This document shows, in pieces, positions 50,575 through 61,200 of a stretch of DNA of 64,000 nt. How positions within the stretch are numbered: the first letter of the stretch is position 1; every line of letters begins with the position of its first letter. A model generated the notes under the pieces. It searched no databases. It was not told where the DNA came from and worked only from the letters and a program-made list of their open reading frames with translations. The stretch is from Bacteroidota bacterium (GTDB taxonomy: Bacteria > Bacteroidota > Ignavibacteria > Tepidaquicellales > Tepidaquicellaceae): NCBI GenBank assembly GCA_018266875.1, contig JAFDZR010000025.1:50514-114513 (forward strand), read 5' to 3'. The translations under genes and the position numbers were made by a program.

Positions 50575-53500
50575 TTAGTTATTTAAGTTTTCAAGAAGAT
50601 CATCAAGCTCCTGCTGATCCAGTCCGGCTGCTGTGAAATCCGACGGAGTAAATCCGGATTTTTTATCTTCTCCAGTACAGTGAGAGATTATTATGTTCAT
50701 GCTTTCCCTGAAATAACCGGCAAGTGATTCTATACTTTCCTTTTCATGAATATTCCTGCAGAAATTAAAATCAAATTTCATCCTGTCATTGATCACCATT
50801 CCGATTATTTCCAGTATTTGAAACCTTATATTTCCGGGATCCTGAACGAGATGAAGTTCTTCTTCAATTTTAAGATCAGAATTGAAATTCAATTGTCCAA
50901 GATAATTAAAAACTATTCCCGGCTCTTCGTTTGAAGAAAGTTTCTTTCTGATGTTTTCATCATCGGATAAATATTTGAGCAGACCGAAACCAATTCCGTT
51001 ATTGGGAATTCCTCTAAGAATTTCCTTTACGGATTTTATACAGCTTCCTGTATCCTCCGGCTCGGTAATCTTCAGCAGAACGGGAAAGACGGATGTAAAC
51101 CAACCGGCCGTCCTTGAAATGTCAGCATCAGATTGGATCTCCTCCCTGCCGTGACCTTCTAAATTCAAAAGTAATTTATTATCACCATTCCATTTATGAA
51201 ATGCTAAAATTAAAGCTGTCAGTAGTATGTCGTTTATCTGGGTGTTGTAGGCTTTGTTTATATCTCTGAGTATGACTTCCGTTTCTTCCTTGGTAAATTC
51301 AAGCGTTATTTTTTCTTCTTCACCAACAATGTTTTTTGCAGGATCAAAAGGAGAATCAAATTTCAGATCATTCGGTTTTTCTGAAGATGATTCTGTCCAG
51401 TATTCCAGTTCCTTTTTTATTTCATCCGACTTTGAATATTTTTCCAGCTTTATACTCCAGTCTTTAAACGATAAAGTCTTATCAGGCAGTTCTGATTCTT
51501 CGTCTTTATCGAAATTCCCGTAAAGACTGAACAGGTCTTCAAGCAGAATCCTCCATGAAATGCCGTCAACACATAAATGATGAATAATGATAAGAAGTTT
51601 ATCGTCAGAATCCTTCTCAGTCATGAAAAGAACAGCTCTTACAAGATTACCTTTGGCAATATTAATTTCCCTGTTGTATTTATTTGAAAGTTCTTCAATT
51701 TTCTTTATCTGTTCTTCACTATCGTATGAAGAAAGATCTTCAATGTTTAAAACATCTGAATCTTCAAAGTCATTGTTATACAGCTTTACATCTTTTCCGC
51801 TGATCTCAAATCGGAGTCTTAAAGCATCATGATGTCTTAACAGCTCTCTGAAAGATCTTTTGAGATTATCAGGATTCACGGCTGAAGGGACAGAAAGTAA
51901 AATCGAATGGTTAAACAGAGATTGGTTCTGAATATTATGCTCAAAAAATCTTTTTTGAACCGGGGTAAGCATCACTTCACCAGTTACTGCTCCCTGATAA
52001 ACCGCTTCAGCGGTTTTCCTCTCCACGACTGCTGCTAATTCTGCAATTGTCTGGAACTGGAATATCTGTTTCGGAAGTATCCTTATGCCTTCACGGTTTG
52101 CGCGGGATATTATCTGTATTGTCATAATGGAATCTCCGCCGAGCTCGAAGAAATTATCGTTGACAGAAATCTTTTCAGCGCCGAGAACTTCTTTCCAGAC
52201 CGCAGTTAATATTTTTTCAATCTCTCCCTCCGGCTCTTCATGTATTCCCTGTGATATTTTTACGTCATCCGGAACGGGGAGTGACTTTTTATCGATTTTC
52301 CCGTTTGGAGTATAAGGAATTTCATCTATAAAAATGAAGGAAGAAGGTATCATGTAATCAGGTAAAACTTTTCTGAGTTCTCTCCTGCAGTATTCAGCAT
52401 CGGAAAATGATTTATCGGCGGTAAGAAGGTAAGCAGTCAGTCTCTGCACTCCTGGCTTGTCTTCCCTGATCATTACTATTGAAGATTTAATTCCATTCAG
52501 ACTGTTTAAAGTCGTTTCAATCTCGCCAAGTTCAATTCTGTAGCCACGGAATTTAACCTGGTCATCCGCTCTTCCGAGAAATACAAGTTCTCCAGACTTA
52601 TTGTATTTTGCAAGGTCACCGGTCCTGTATAATTTCCCGCCTGTATTTTTTGAGAATTTATCTTCTGTGAATTTTTCTGAAGTGAGTTTTTCATTGTTAA
52701 CGTATCCTGCTGCTATGTTTATTCCTCCCAGGTATAATTCTCCTGCAGTACCATCAGGAACGGGATTCATATCAGAGTCAAGTATGTATGCCTGTGAATT
52801 TGAAACCGGTCTCCCGATAGGAATATTATCGCTCATTTGATTCCGTTTACATATATGGAATGTTGAATCAATTGTTGCTTCAGTAGGACCGTAAAGATTG
52901 CAGAGAGTAACATCTAGTTTATCAAACACATTATCAGCCAGACTTTTAGTAAGAGCTTCGCCGCCGGAGAAAACAAAATTTAGACTCCTGCAGTTTTCAA
53001 TTCCGGGTTCTTCAAGAAGCAGTTTCAGAAGTGAGGGGACCATCTGTATAACGTTCACGTTTTTTCCGGTTATAATTTCCTTCATGTAAGCGGTATCAAG
53101 ATGCCCATCGGGCTTGGCAATAACGAGCTTCCCACCAGTTAAAAGAGGAAGGTAAAATTCCCATACAGATGCATCAAAGCTGAAAGGAGTCTTCTGAAGA
53201 ACGCAGACTGATGAATCAAAATTAAATTCATTTATCATCCAGTTCATGTGATTAGAAAGGGACTTATGTCTGATAAGAACTCCCTTTGGCAATCCGGTAG
53301 AACCTGATGTGTAAATAATATATGCCGGATCTTCAGGAGATACTGTTATTGTCGCGCCGGCTTTTCCTGCATCCATATATTTGTTGTCATCAATAAAAAT
53401 AATTTCAGCAGGAATATCTTTATAAATATCTGATAGGTGTTTCTGACTTAAAATAAGTCCGGATCCTGAATCCCTTATCATGTGATCTATTCTGTTTTCA

Positions 53501-55263
53501 GGATAAGCCGGATCAATCGGAATGTATGCAGCTCCGGCTTTCAATACGCCGATTATGGCAACAACCATTTCCGCGGATCTTTCCAAGCAGATACATACAG
53601 GATCTCCCGGTTTCACTTTTTTACGGATCAGATAATCAGCAAGTCTGTCGGTTCTCTCATCAAGTTCCCTGTAAGTTAATTTTTCCGTATCGGTTTCCAC
53701 TGCAGTGCTGTCCGGATATAGCGCAGCGGTATTACTGATTGACATTTGAACAGGCAAAGGATCAAAGCCGGATTCTGTTTTGTTTCTTTCCTGTATAAGA
53801 ATATTTTTTTGCTCAGGTGAAAGCAGGTCAAGATTGCGGATGGATTTTGAACTGTCTGAAACTATGCTGTTTAAAAGTGTAACAAAGTTTTCTGTCATGT
53901 TTCTGACAGTTTCTTTATCAAAAATATCCTGATTGAATTTAAAAGCACCGGAGAAAAGTCTGTGTCCTTCAACAAATTCAAGCGTGATATCAAACTGACC
54001 GTCCTGCTGAGTTAAATAATACGGCTGAAGCAGTAATTTTCCCCATTGAATTTTTACATCATCATTTCCATAAACTATTAGTTCCTGTATCTCATCACTC
54101 TGCTGAACTTTCTGCATTCCGAAAAATGTCTGAAATACCGGTGACCGGCTCGGATCCCTTTTTAATGACAATCTTTCCACAAGCTGCTGAAAAGGAAAGT
54201 CCTGATTTGAAACAGCGTTCAAGACTTTTTTCCTTATCTCTTTAACTAAAATCCTGAATGAAGACTTGCTGTCAATACCGCCTCGTATTGCGACGGGATT
54301 TATGAAATATCCAATTATCCTGTCAAATTCAGTATTGGTTCTTCCTGCCGTGGGAGAACCAATGATTATATCTTTCTGGCCGCTGTATTTATATAGGAAC
54401 ACAAAATATGCGGATAAAAGAGTAACGAATAAAGTAACGCCTTCGTCTTTTGATAATTTTTTTAATTTATCTACCAGTGACTGATCAAGAAAAAAATATT
54501 CCGCAGCTCCGTTATAAGTCTGAACAGCCGGTCTCGGCTTATCAGCAGTAAGATTAAGATAGGGGAGTTCTCCGGATAATTCATTTTTCCAGTAATTCCA
54601 CTGGGATTTTCCGTTATCGCTTTCTATAAAATCTTCCTGGAATTTTACATAATCGGAATATTTTTTCTGCAAAGGAGGAAATGAAACATTAATGTTTTCT
54701 GATTCAGCATCATAAAGCTGCTTGAGTTCATTCAGCATTGTCCCGATAGACCAGCCGTCACATGCGATGTGATGAACACTGATCAGCAGAATATAATTAT
54801 CCCTGGAAATTCTGAAGAGAAAAACTTTAAATACATCCCCGTTCTCAAGATCGAAAGGTGTTCTGTGGTAACTGCTGATCTTATTTTTTACCTCAGCTTC
54901 GTTCAATCCGGAAAGATCCGTTTCCTGAAAGAAAATTTCCTTGTAACCTTTCACAGTCTGAACAGGTTTGCCGTCCTGAATAGAAAAATTACATCTGAGA
55001 GACTGGTCACGGTTGAGCAGCCGCTGAAATGATTTTTTCAATGCAGGGATATTCAGTTCAGAAATAATCCTGACGGTAAAAGCAACATTGTAAGCAGTGC
55101 TTTCGGGAGAGTTAAGATAAAGGAAATAAAGAGCTTTCTGTCCGGCGGCAAGCGGAAAGGTCAGATCTTCCGATTTGGTTTTGTCAAGGAGTTTCTTTTT
55201 TAACAGAGCAAGTTTTTCCTGCGCAGTCAAACCGGATTTATTTTGATTATTCAGATCAGACAC
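50575..55263 (-). CDS. NRPS module C-A(Gln-type)-PCP-E
   Basis: The 1562-residue protein opens with a short helical docking-like segment (LTAQEKLALLKKKLLDK), then a condensation domain (PLAAGQKALYFLYLNSPES; HHIACDGWS near 163). The adenylation domain has YTSGSTGLPKGV near 651 and NGKIDKKSLP near 988. Its pocket residues read D-A-W-Q-F-G-L-I-D, which I recall as a glutamine code of the fengycin type. The PCP near 1045 has LGGDSIM, the form usual before epimerases. The epimerization domain has HHLCVDGISWRILLEDL near 1229, LEGHGRE, RTAGWFTSVFP and FNYLGQ. It ends with an acidic LDQQELDDLLENLNN tail that could be a docking peptide. It takes the polyketide acyl chain, adds L-Gln and epimerizes it to D-Gln. 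Confidence 0.92.
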   Translation of the reverse strand: MSDLNNQNKSGLTAQEKLALLKKKLLDKTKSEDLTFPLAAGQKALYFLYLNSPESTAYNVAFTVRIISELNIPALKKSFQRLLNRDQSLRCNFSIQDGKPVQTVKGYKEIFFQETDLSGLNEAEVKNKISSYHRTPFDLENGDVFKVFLFRISRDNYILLISVHHIACDGWSIGTMLNELKQLYDAESENINVSFPPLQKKYSDYVKFQEDFIESDNGKSQWNYWKNELSGELPYLNLTADKPRPAVQTYNGAAEYFFLDQSLVDKLKKLSKDEGVTLFVTLLSAYFVFLYKYSGQKDIIIGSPTAGRTNTEFDRIIGYFINPVAIRGGIDSKSSFRILVKEIRKKVLNAVSNQDFPFQQLVERLSLKRDPSRSPVFQTFFGMQKVQQSDEIQELIVYGNDDVKIQWGKLLLQPYYLTQQDGQFDITLEFVEGHRLFSGAFKFNQDIFDKETVRNMTENFVTLLNSIVSDSSKSIRNLDLLSPEQKNILIQERNKTESGFDPLPVQMSISNTAALYPDSTAVETDTEKLTYRELDERTDRLADYLIRKKVKPGDPVCICLERSAEMVVAIIGVLKAGAAYIPIDPAYPENRIDHMIRDSGSGLILSQKHLSDIYKDIPAEIIFIDDNKYMDAGKAGATITVSPEDPAYIIYTSGSTGLPKGVLIRHKSLSNHMNWMINEFNFDSSVCVLQKTPFSFDASVWEFYLPLLTGGKLVIAKPDGHLDTAYMKEIITGKNVNVIQMVPSLLKLLLEEPGIENCRSLNFVFSGGEALTKSLADNVFDKLDVTLCNLYGPTEATIDSTFHICKRNQMSDNIPIGRPVSNSQAYILDSDMNPVPDGTAGELYLGGINIAAGYVNNEKLTSEKFTEDKFSKNTGGKLYRTGDLAKYNKSGELVFLGRADDQVKFRGYRIELGEIETTLNSLNGIKSSIVMIREDKPGVQRLTAYLLTADKSFSDAEYCRRELRKVLPDYMIPSSFIFIDEIPYTPNGKIDKKSLPVPDDVKISQGIHEEPEGEIEKILTAVWKEVLGAEKISVNDNFFELGGDSIMTIQIISRANREGIRILPKQIFQFQTIAELAAVVERKTAEAVYQGAVTGEVMLTPVQKRFFEHNIQNQSLFNHSILLSVPSAVNPDNLKRSFRELLRHHDALRLRFEISGKDVKLYNNDFEDSDVLNIEDLSSYDSEEQIKKIEELSNKYNREINIAKGNLVRAVLFMTEKDSDDKLLIIIHHLCVDGISWRILLEDLFSLYGNFDKDEESELPDKTLSFKDWSIKLEKYSKSDEIKKELEYWTESSSEKPNDLKFDSPFDPAKNIVGEEEKITLEFTKEETEVILRDINKAYNTQINDILLTALILAFHKWNGDNKLLLNLEGHGREEIQSDADISRTAGWFTSVFPVLLKITEPEDTGSCIKSVKEILRGIPNNGIGFGLLKYLSDDENIRKKLSSNEEPGIVFNYLGQLNFNSDLKIEEELHLVQDPGNIRFQILEIIGMVINDRMKFDFNFCRNIHEKESIESLAGYFRESMNIIISHCTGEDKKSGFTPSDFTAAGLDQQELDDLLENLNN

Positions 55264-55269
55264 TTTTGA

Positions 55270-58200
55270 TTACTTTGATTCATTTAAAAGTCTGTCAAGT
55301 TCATCTTCGGAAAGATCGTCAAGGTTTGCAAGGAGTTCCCTGGCTTTTTCTTCTTCGGAGATTTGTGAATCGGATTTAACCGTTTCCTTACGGTTGCTGC
55401 GGTCCGAAATTATTTTTGGTATCTGCTCTTTTAATTCTGATGCAAGATGTATAATGCCTGTTTCCTCCATGTATCTCACCAAATTGAGATCCACTCCCAG
55501 CTCAATGTTTACTTTATTCTTTAATTCAATTGCCATTAATGAATCCAGTCCCATTGTGTTAAGCGGCTGCTCATTATCCAGTTCTGATGTGTCAAGTCCC
55601 ATTATGGATGATATAAGCTCTTTGAAATAATTTATGAGCAGTTCTGTCTGTTCTGAATCATCCGATTCAATAAGTCTCGTAATAAAATCTTCTTCGTCTT
55701 CCTTTTTCTCTGCTGGATTAATTCCGGTTTTAACAGGAATTAATTTCCCGGTAAAAACCGTATTGCTCTTTTCGGAAAATCTGCTCCAGTCCATTGGGAA
55801 AATTCCAACCTGTGAAAGACCGGTATTTAAAATTTTATCAAGCGCTCTTATCCCTCTTGCGGGATCAATTACGCTGAGTCCGGGGATCTTTTCCTGTTTG
55901 TCAGCTCCTTTTTCTGCTGCGGATCCGATCTCAGACCAGACACCCCAGTTTATGCTTAAGCCGGAAAGCCCTCTGCTCTTTCTGAAAGATGAAAGTGAAT
56001 CAAGAAATGCATTTGCTGCTGAATGATTTCCCTGTCCCGCAGAACCTAGAAGTGAAGCTATCGATGAATACATTACGAAAAGATCAGGATTATCCTCTGT
56101 TGTAAGTTTATGTAAATTCCATGCGCCTTTGATTTTCGGGGATAATACCTTGTTAAATTTTTCTTCTGTCTGATTTAAAAGTATTCCGTCATCAAGCAAT
56201 CCGGCTGAATGAAATATTCCTCCTAAAGGATATCCTGATTTCCTGATCTCATCCAGTATTTTTATAAGATCATCTGAGACTGTTACATCGCCGTTGTAAA
56301 TTCTCACATCTGTTCCCCGGGATCTGATCTCCGTCAGGTATTTATCTGCTTCTCCGGTGTCCTTTCTTCTGCTTAAAAGCGCAATATGTTCTGCGCCTTT
56401 TTTGGATAACCATTCAGCTGTCAGTAGTCCTAATCCGCTGAGTCCACCCGTTATCAGATAAGTTTTTCCGGGATTTATTACTGCTTTTTCCTTTGTGGAA
56501 GGTCTGTATCTCTTTAGCAAAGGAATGTATTTACTTCCATTTCTGTAAGCCGACATCTCATCGGTTTTATCTGATGAAATATATGAAAGTATTCTTTTTA
56601 TGTCTTTGGCTGATTCAAAATCAGTTATCGAAGGTTTAAGTTCTGGCAGCTCAAGAGAAATCACTTTCTCTAATCCCCATAATGATGAATAAGGCAATCC
56701 GTTTACCTGCTCATTATCCAATACATTTACAGCGCTTTTTGTAAGTATTCTTAATGAAATGTTTTTAGAATACCCGGAACCGGAAATCGCTTTTATTATA
56801 TTAAGTGTGCTGATCAATCCGCCGGAAGAAATTTCATCTATATTCTTATAGTCTGTTTCAGGAATCTCCGGTGTAATTATTACAATATTATTTTTTTCCC
56901 CGTCTTTAAAAATTGTTTTGAACAATTCCTTTAACTGAGAAATATCTGAGAAGTCAACTTTGTATTCCCCGTTGGAATTCTGTGCGGGAGAACTTCCGTT
57001 GAATATCAGATTAAATTTCAATCCTGATTCTGACAATGCTTCCTTTATTTCCGCTGAGATCTCATCGTAAGAAATTATAGAAAGATTTGTTACCGTTGAT
57101 GCTGATACTCCGGAAGATTTATTCAGCGTAGCTGTTATAAGAGACTGTCCTGTAAATAATTTCCCTGTCTTTTCAGGAGAATATATTACTGTATTGTCAA
57201 ATCCCTCTTCTGAAAATAATTTCTCCCATTCTTCATTGCTTAGTAATGGATGATTTTCCCTTAAATTACTGTCTGAGAATCTCCACCAGCCGTCTGTAAG
57301 TCCGAATGTAATATCTAACCATGCCTGTCTGGATGTAACCTCATTAAGAATAATCAAACCTGAATCCCTTAGAATATTTCTGATATTTCCAAGTGATTCT
57401 TCTAGTGATTTCGTTGCATGAATGACATTTGATGCAACAATAATATCAAATTCGTTTTCGCTGAATCCCTGAGTTAACGGATCCTTTTCAATGTCTAATA
57501 CTTTGTACGAAATATTTTTTAATGTCGGAAATTTTTCTTTAGCTTTAATGAAAAATGCGGGAGAAATATCTGTATATGTGTAGCTTACGTTAACATCTTC
57601 CAGTACTTTTGTCAGATAAGATGCGGTGCTTCCCGTACCTGCACCGATCTCCAGAATTTTCAAGATTTTATCAGGATCTTTACTGTCTGTAATTGCTTGT
57701 ACAATTCGAAGAATGGATCTGTTCATGTGAACAAACGGAGGGGAGTCCTGATAAAGTTTTGTAAGCTGAGACATGTCCCCATCAGGAAATAATATCTGCA
57801 GCGGATCAGTCTTTCCGGTGAGAATCTCATAAAGATTACTTCCGCAAAGTTCAGTCAGTTTTAATTCAGATTTATATTCAGGATATTTGCTTTGAATTTC
57901 ATTTATCGTTTCTTCAGTTTTTAAATTTTCAGGAAGCCTGAGGATTTTGCAGGTTCCCCCGGATTTTTTCAGAATTCCTCTGATCTCAAGTATCTCAATC
58001 AGTCTGTCTGCTAAGCGTCTGTATTTGCCAAGATAATCAGACTCTTCAAAAAGCTGGTTTAAAGAAAATTCCTTTCCGGGAGTAAGATCAATTCCCGACT
58101 TAATTAACGCATTACAAATGTAAACAGCGCTTAATTCCTCTAGCTGATTAATAAAATCCCTGTAATTATTCAGCTGAATGTCTTTATCTGACTCTGCAGA

Positions 58201-61200
58201 ATTTAATAATTCACTGAGAAGATTTTTATCCGGTAAAATTGAAAAAGATTCTGATGACTCTTCAGCTTTCTCCCAGCTTACTTTGTAAAACCAGTCTTTA
58301 AGATCGTCGTTTAATGAGAGAAATTCCTGTCTGCTTACTTCTTTAAGTTTTAATCCTTTTATGTCGCAGACCTGATCTCCGGCTGCGGAATAAATTTTTA
58401 AATCCGTATAATAAATTCCTGTTGACTTATCACTTTTAACAAAACCACCGTAACAGTAAATCTCTGAAGGCAGCTGATCGAATAAATTAATATTATCAAC
58501 TCCAACCGGAATATATGCTTTGTCAAGATTATTGTTTACAAAAAGAGCCAGAACAGTCTGAAATGCGTTATCCAGAATTACCGGATGAGCTGAAAAAATA
58601 TTTTCAACCTGATGACTGAGAATTATTCTGCTGAATACCTCATCTTTATCAACGAATAATTCACTGATCGCTCTGAAAGAATTTTTATAAGTAACTCCTG
58701 TTCCCTCAATGCTGTCATAAAATCCGTTAATATCTGATTTGATCCCGAATTTTTCCCTTATTTTTTCAAAATCCTGTGTATCCTTTTTACCTGAATGTAA
58801 ACTGATTTTTCCTGCTGCGTGAAAAATCCATTCATTCTCTTCTTCATTATTTGAAACAACAGAACTGAAAATTTTAAATTCATATTTTGAATCTGAAATT
58901 TCTCTGAATATGATCTGTAATTTTAATTTTTCGTTTTCATGAATTGTAAGAGCCTGTAAAAACGATATGTCCGAAATTGATAACGGTCCTTCGGGAGAAA
59001 TTTTTCTGAATGAGCTAAAAGCGGACTCAATGAATGCTGCTCCGGGAAGTACAATTCTGTCAAACACAATATGGTCACGGAGAAAATCCGGAGAATTACT
59101 GCTGATCAGTGTTTCAAAAATAAATTCAGTTTCTGAAGCTGTATTTAGTTTCTTCCATTCAAAAGAATTCTTTTCTGAGGAATGAAGCGCATTCGCTGAA
59201 GAAAAGGATAAATCAGTTTCTCGCTGCTCATCTTCAATCCAGTACCTGACTTTCTGAAAACTGTAATTAGGCAGACTGATTTTTCCGCGGCTGAATTCAT
59301 TTGAAAAATTATCCCAGTCAACTTCAATTCCTTTTACAAACATACTTCCCAGACTGTTCAGCATTGTCTCCCAGTTTGTGAAATTATATTTAAAACTCGG
59401 AAGCCATGTGATCTTACTGTCAAGTACTGTTTCCTGTCCCATATTTATCGATGTTGGTTTGGGACCGAGATCAACAAATATTTCCACTCCGTTGTTTACG
59501 CATGCTTTAATGCTGTCTGAAAATCTGACTGTAGAAAGTATGTGTCTGCACCAGTATTCTGAATTTGATATCTTGTCTGTTGTTAGTTCTCCTGTAATAT
59601 TTGAAACAACCGGTATATCAGCCTTTCTGTATATAATAGTATCGCATACTTTTCTGAATTCATCAATCATTGAATCCATAAGAGGGGAGTGGGATGCAAT
59701 GGATACAATTATTTTTTTATATTCAATTTGTTTTGCTTCGATCTCGGGAATTATTTTTTCAAGAACATCTTTCCTTCCTGATATAACTGTTTTCTGAGGT
59801 CCGTTTATTGATGCAACGGTTACTGATTCTTCATACCCTTTAAGGAATTCCAGTGTAGTATTTTCATCGGCGAAGACAGTATACATCTCTCCTTCTTCTG
59901 TCATAGTCTGCATCAGTCTGCCCCGCTCTGTAACAAGCTTTAATCCGTCTTCAAGGCTGAATACTCCGGCAAGGCATGCTGCCGCGCATTCCCCGGCGCT
60001 GTGCCCCATCATTACATCCGGATTTATTCCCCATGACATCCATAATCTGCCTAGAGCGTATTCAATAGCAAATAAAGCGGGCTGTGTGTAAGTCGTCTCG
60101 TTTATCGGATTTAAATTTTCATCCTTTTCATAGAACAGAACTTCTAGTAAAGGTTTCTCAAGATAATCCCTCAGTATCTCATCACATCTGTTAATAATGC
60201 TTCTGAATAACGGATGAGAATCATAAAGCTCTTTACCCATTCCGATAAACTGAGCTCCCTGTCCCGGAAATAAAAATGCGACTTTAGGAATGTGATTGGT
60301 CTTTGTAATACCTTTTAGGAGACCGGGTGAATTTTTTCCGTTGATATAATTTTCAAGTTGTCCGATAATACTTTCCTTTGAGGAAATTACAGCGGCCAGT
60401 CTGTGACTGAAAGAAGTGCGGCCTGAATTCGCAGTGTAACAAATGTCCTCAGCGTTGATATTTTTTCCGGAAATGAATTTCAAATATTTCTCTGCCAGTT
60501 CTCTCAAAGCATTGTCACTCTTTGCAGTTAATTTAAGAATGTTGAACGGCATTTTTTTCTTTGCTGCTTTTTTTTCTGCCGGCGCGTTTTCAAGAATTAC
60601 GTGGGCGTTTGTTCCGCCGAATCCGAATGAACTTATTCCGGCATATCTCTTATCATTACTCCACGGAATTTCCCTGTCTGCAATTTTAACAGCGCTTCCG
60701 GTTAAATGTATTTCCGGATTCAGGGAATTAAAATTCAGATGTTTTGGTATCTGTCCGTGGAATAAAGCCAGACTTGTTTTAATTATACCTGCTATACCTG
60801 CAGCAGCTTCGAGATGACCGATGTTTGTTTTGACTGAACCGATGTAACATATGTTTTCTTCCGGTCTATTGCCGGAAATAACTTTAACAATTGAATTTAC
60901 TTCTATCGGATCGCCAAGGGGTGTGCCGGTTCCGTGAGTTTCAATATAACTTATATCATCAGGTTTCAGGTTTGCATTTGACAATGCTTTTCTGATCACC
61001 TCTTCCTGAGAAGGTCCGTTAGGGGCTGTGAGTCCGTTACTCTTTCCGTCCTGATTAACTGCAGAGCCGCGGATCACTGAATAGATCCTGTCGCCATCCC
61101 TTAATGCTTCGGATAGTTTTTTTAGAACTACAATTCCGCATCCTTCGCTCCTTACATATCCGTCAGCATCCGAATCAAATGTCTTGCATTTTCCGTCAGG

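Noticed and set aside
59378..59797. 139-residue open frame antisense to the PKS acyltransferase
   Set aside because: Shadow of a conserved AT domain; no independent coding evidence.
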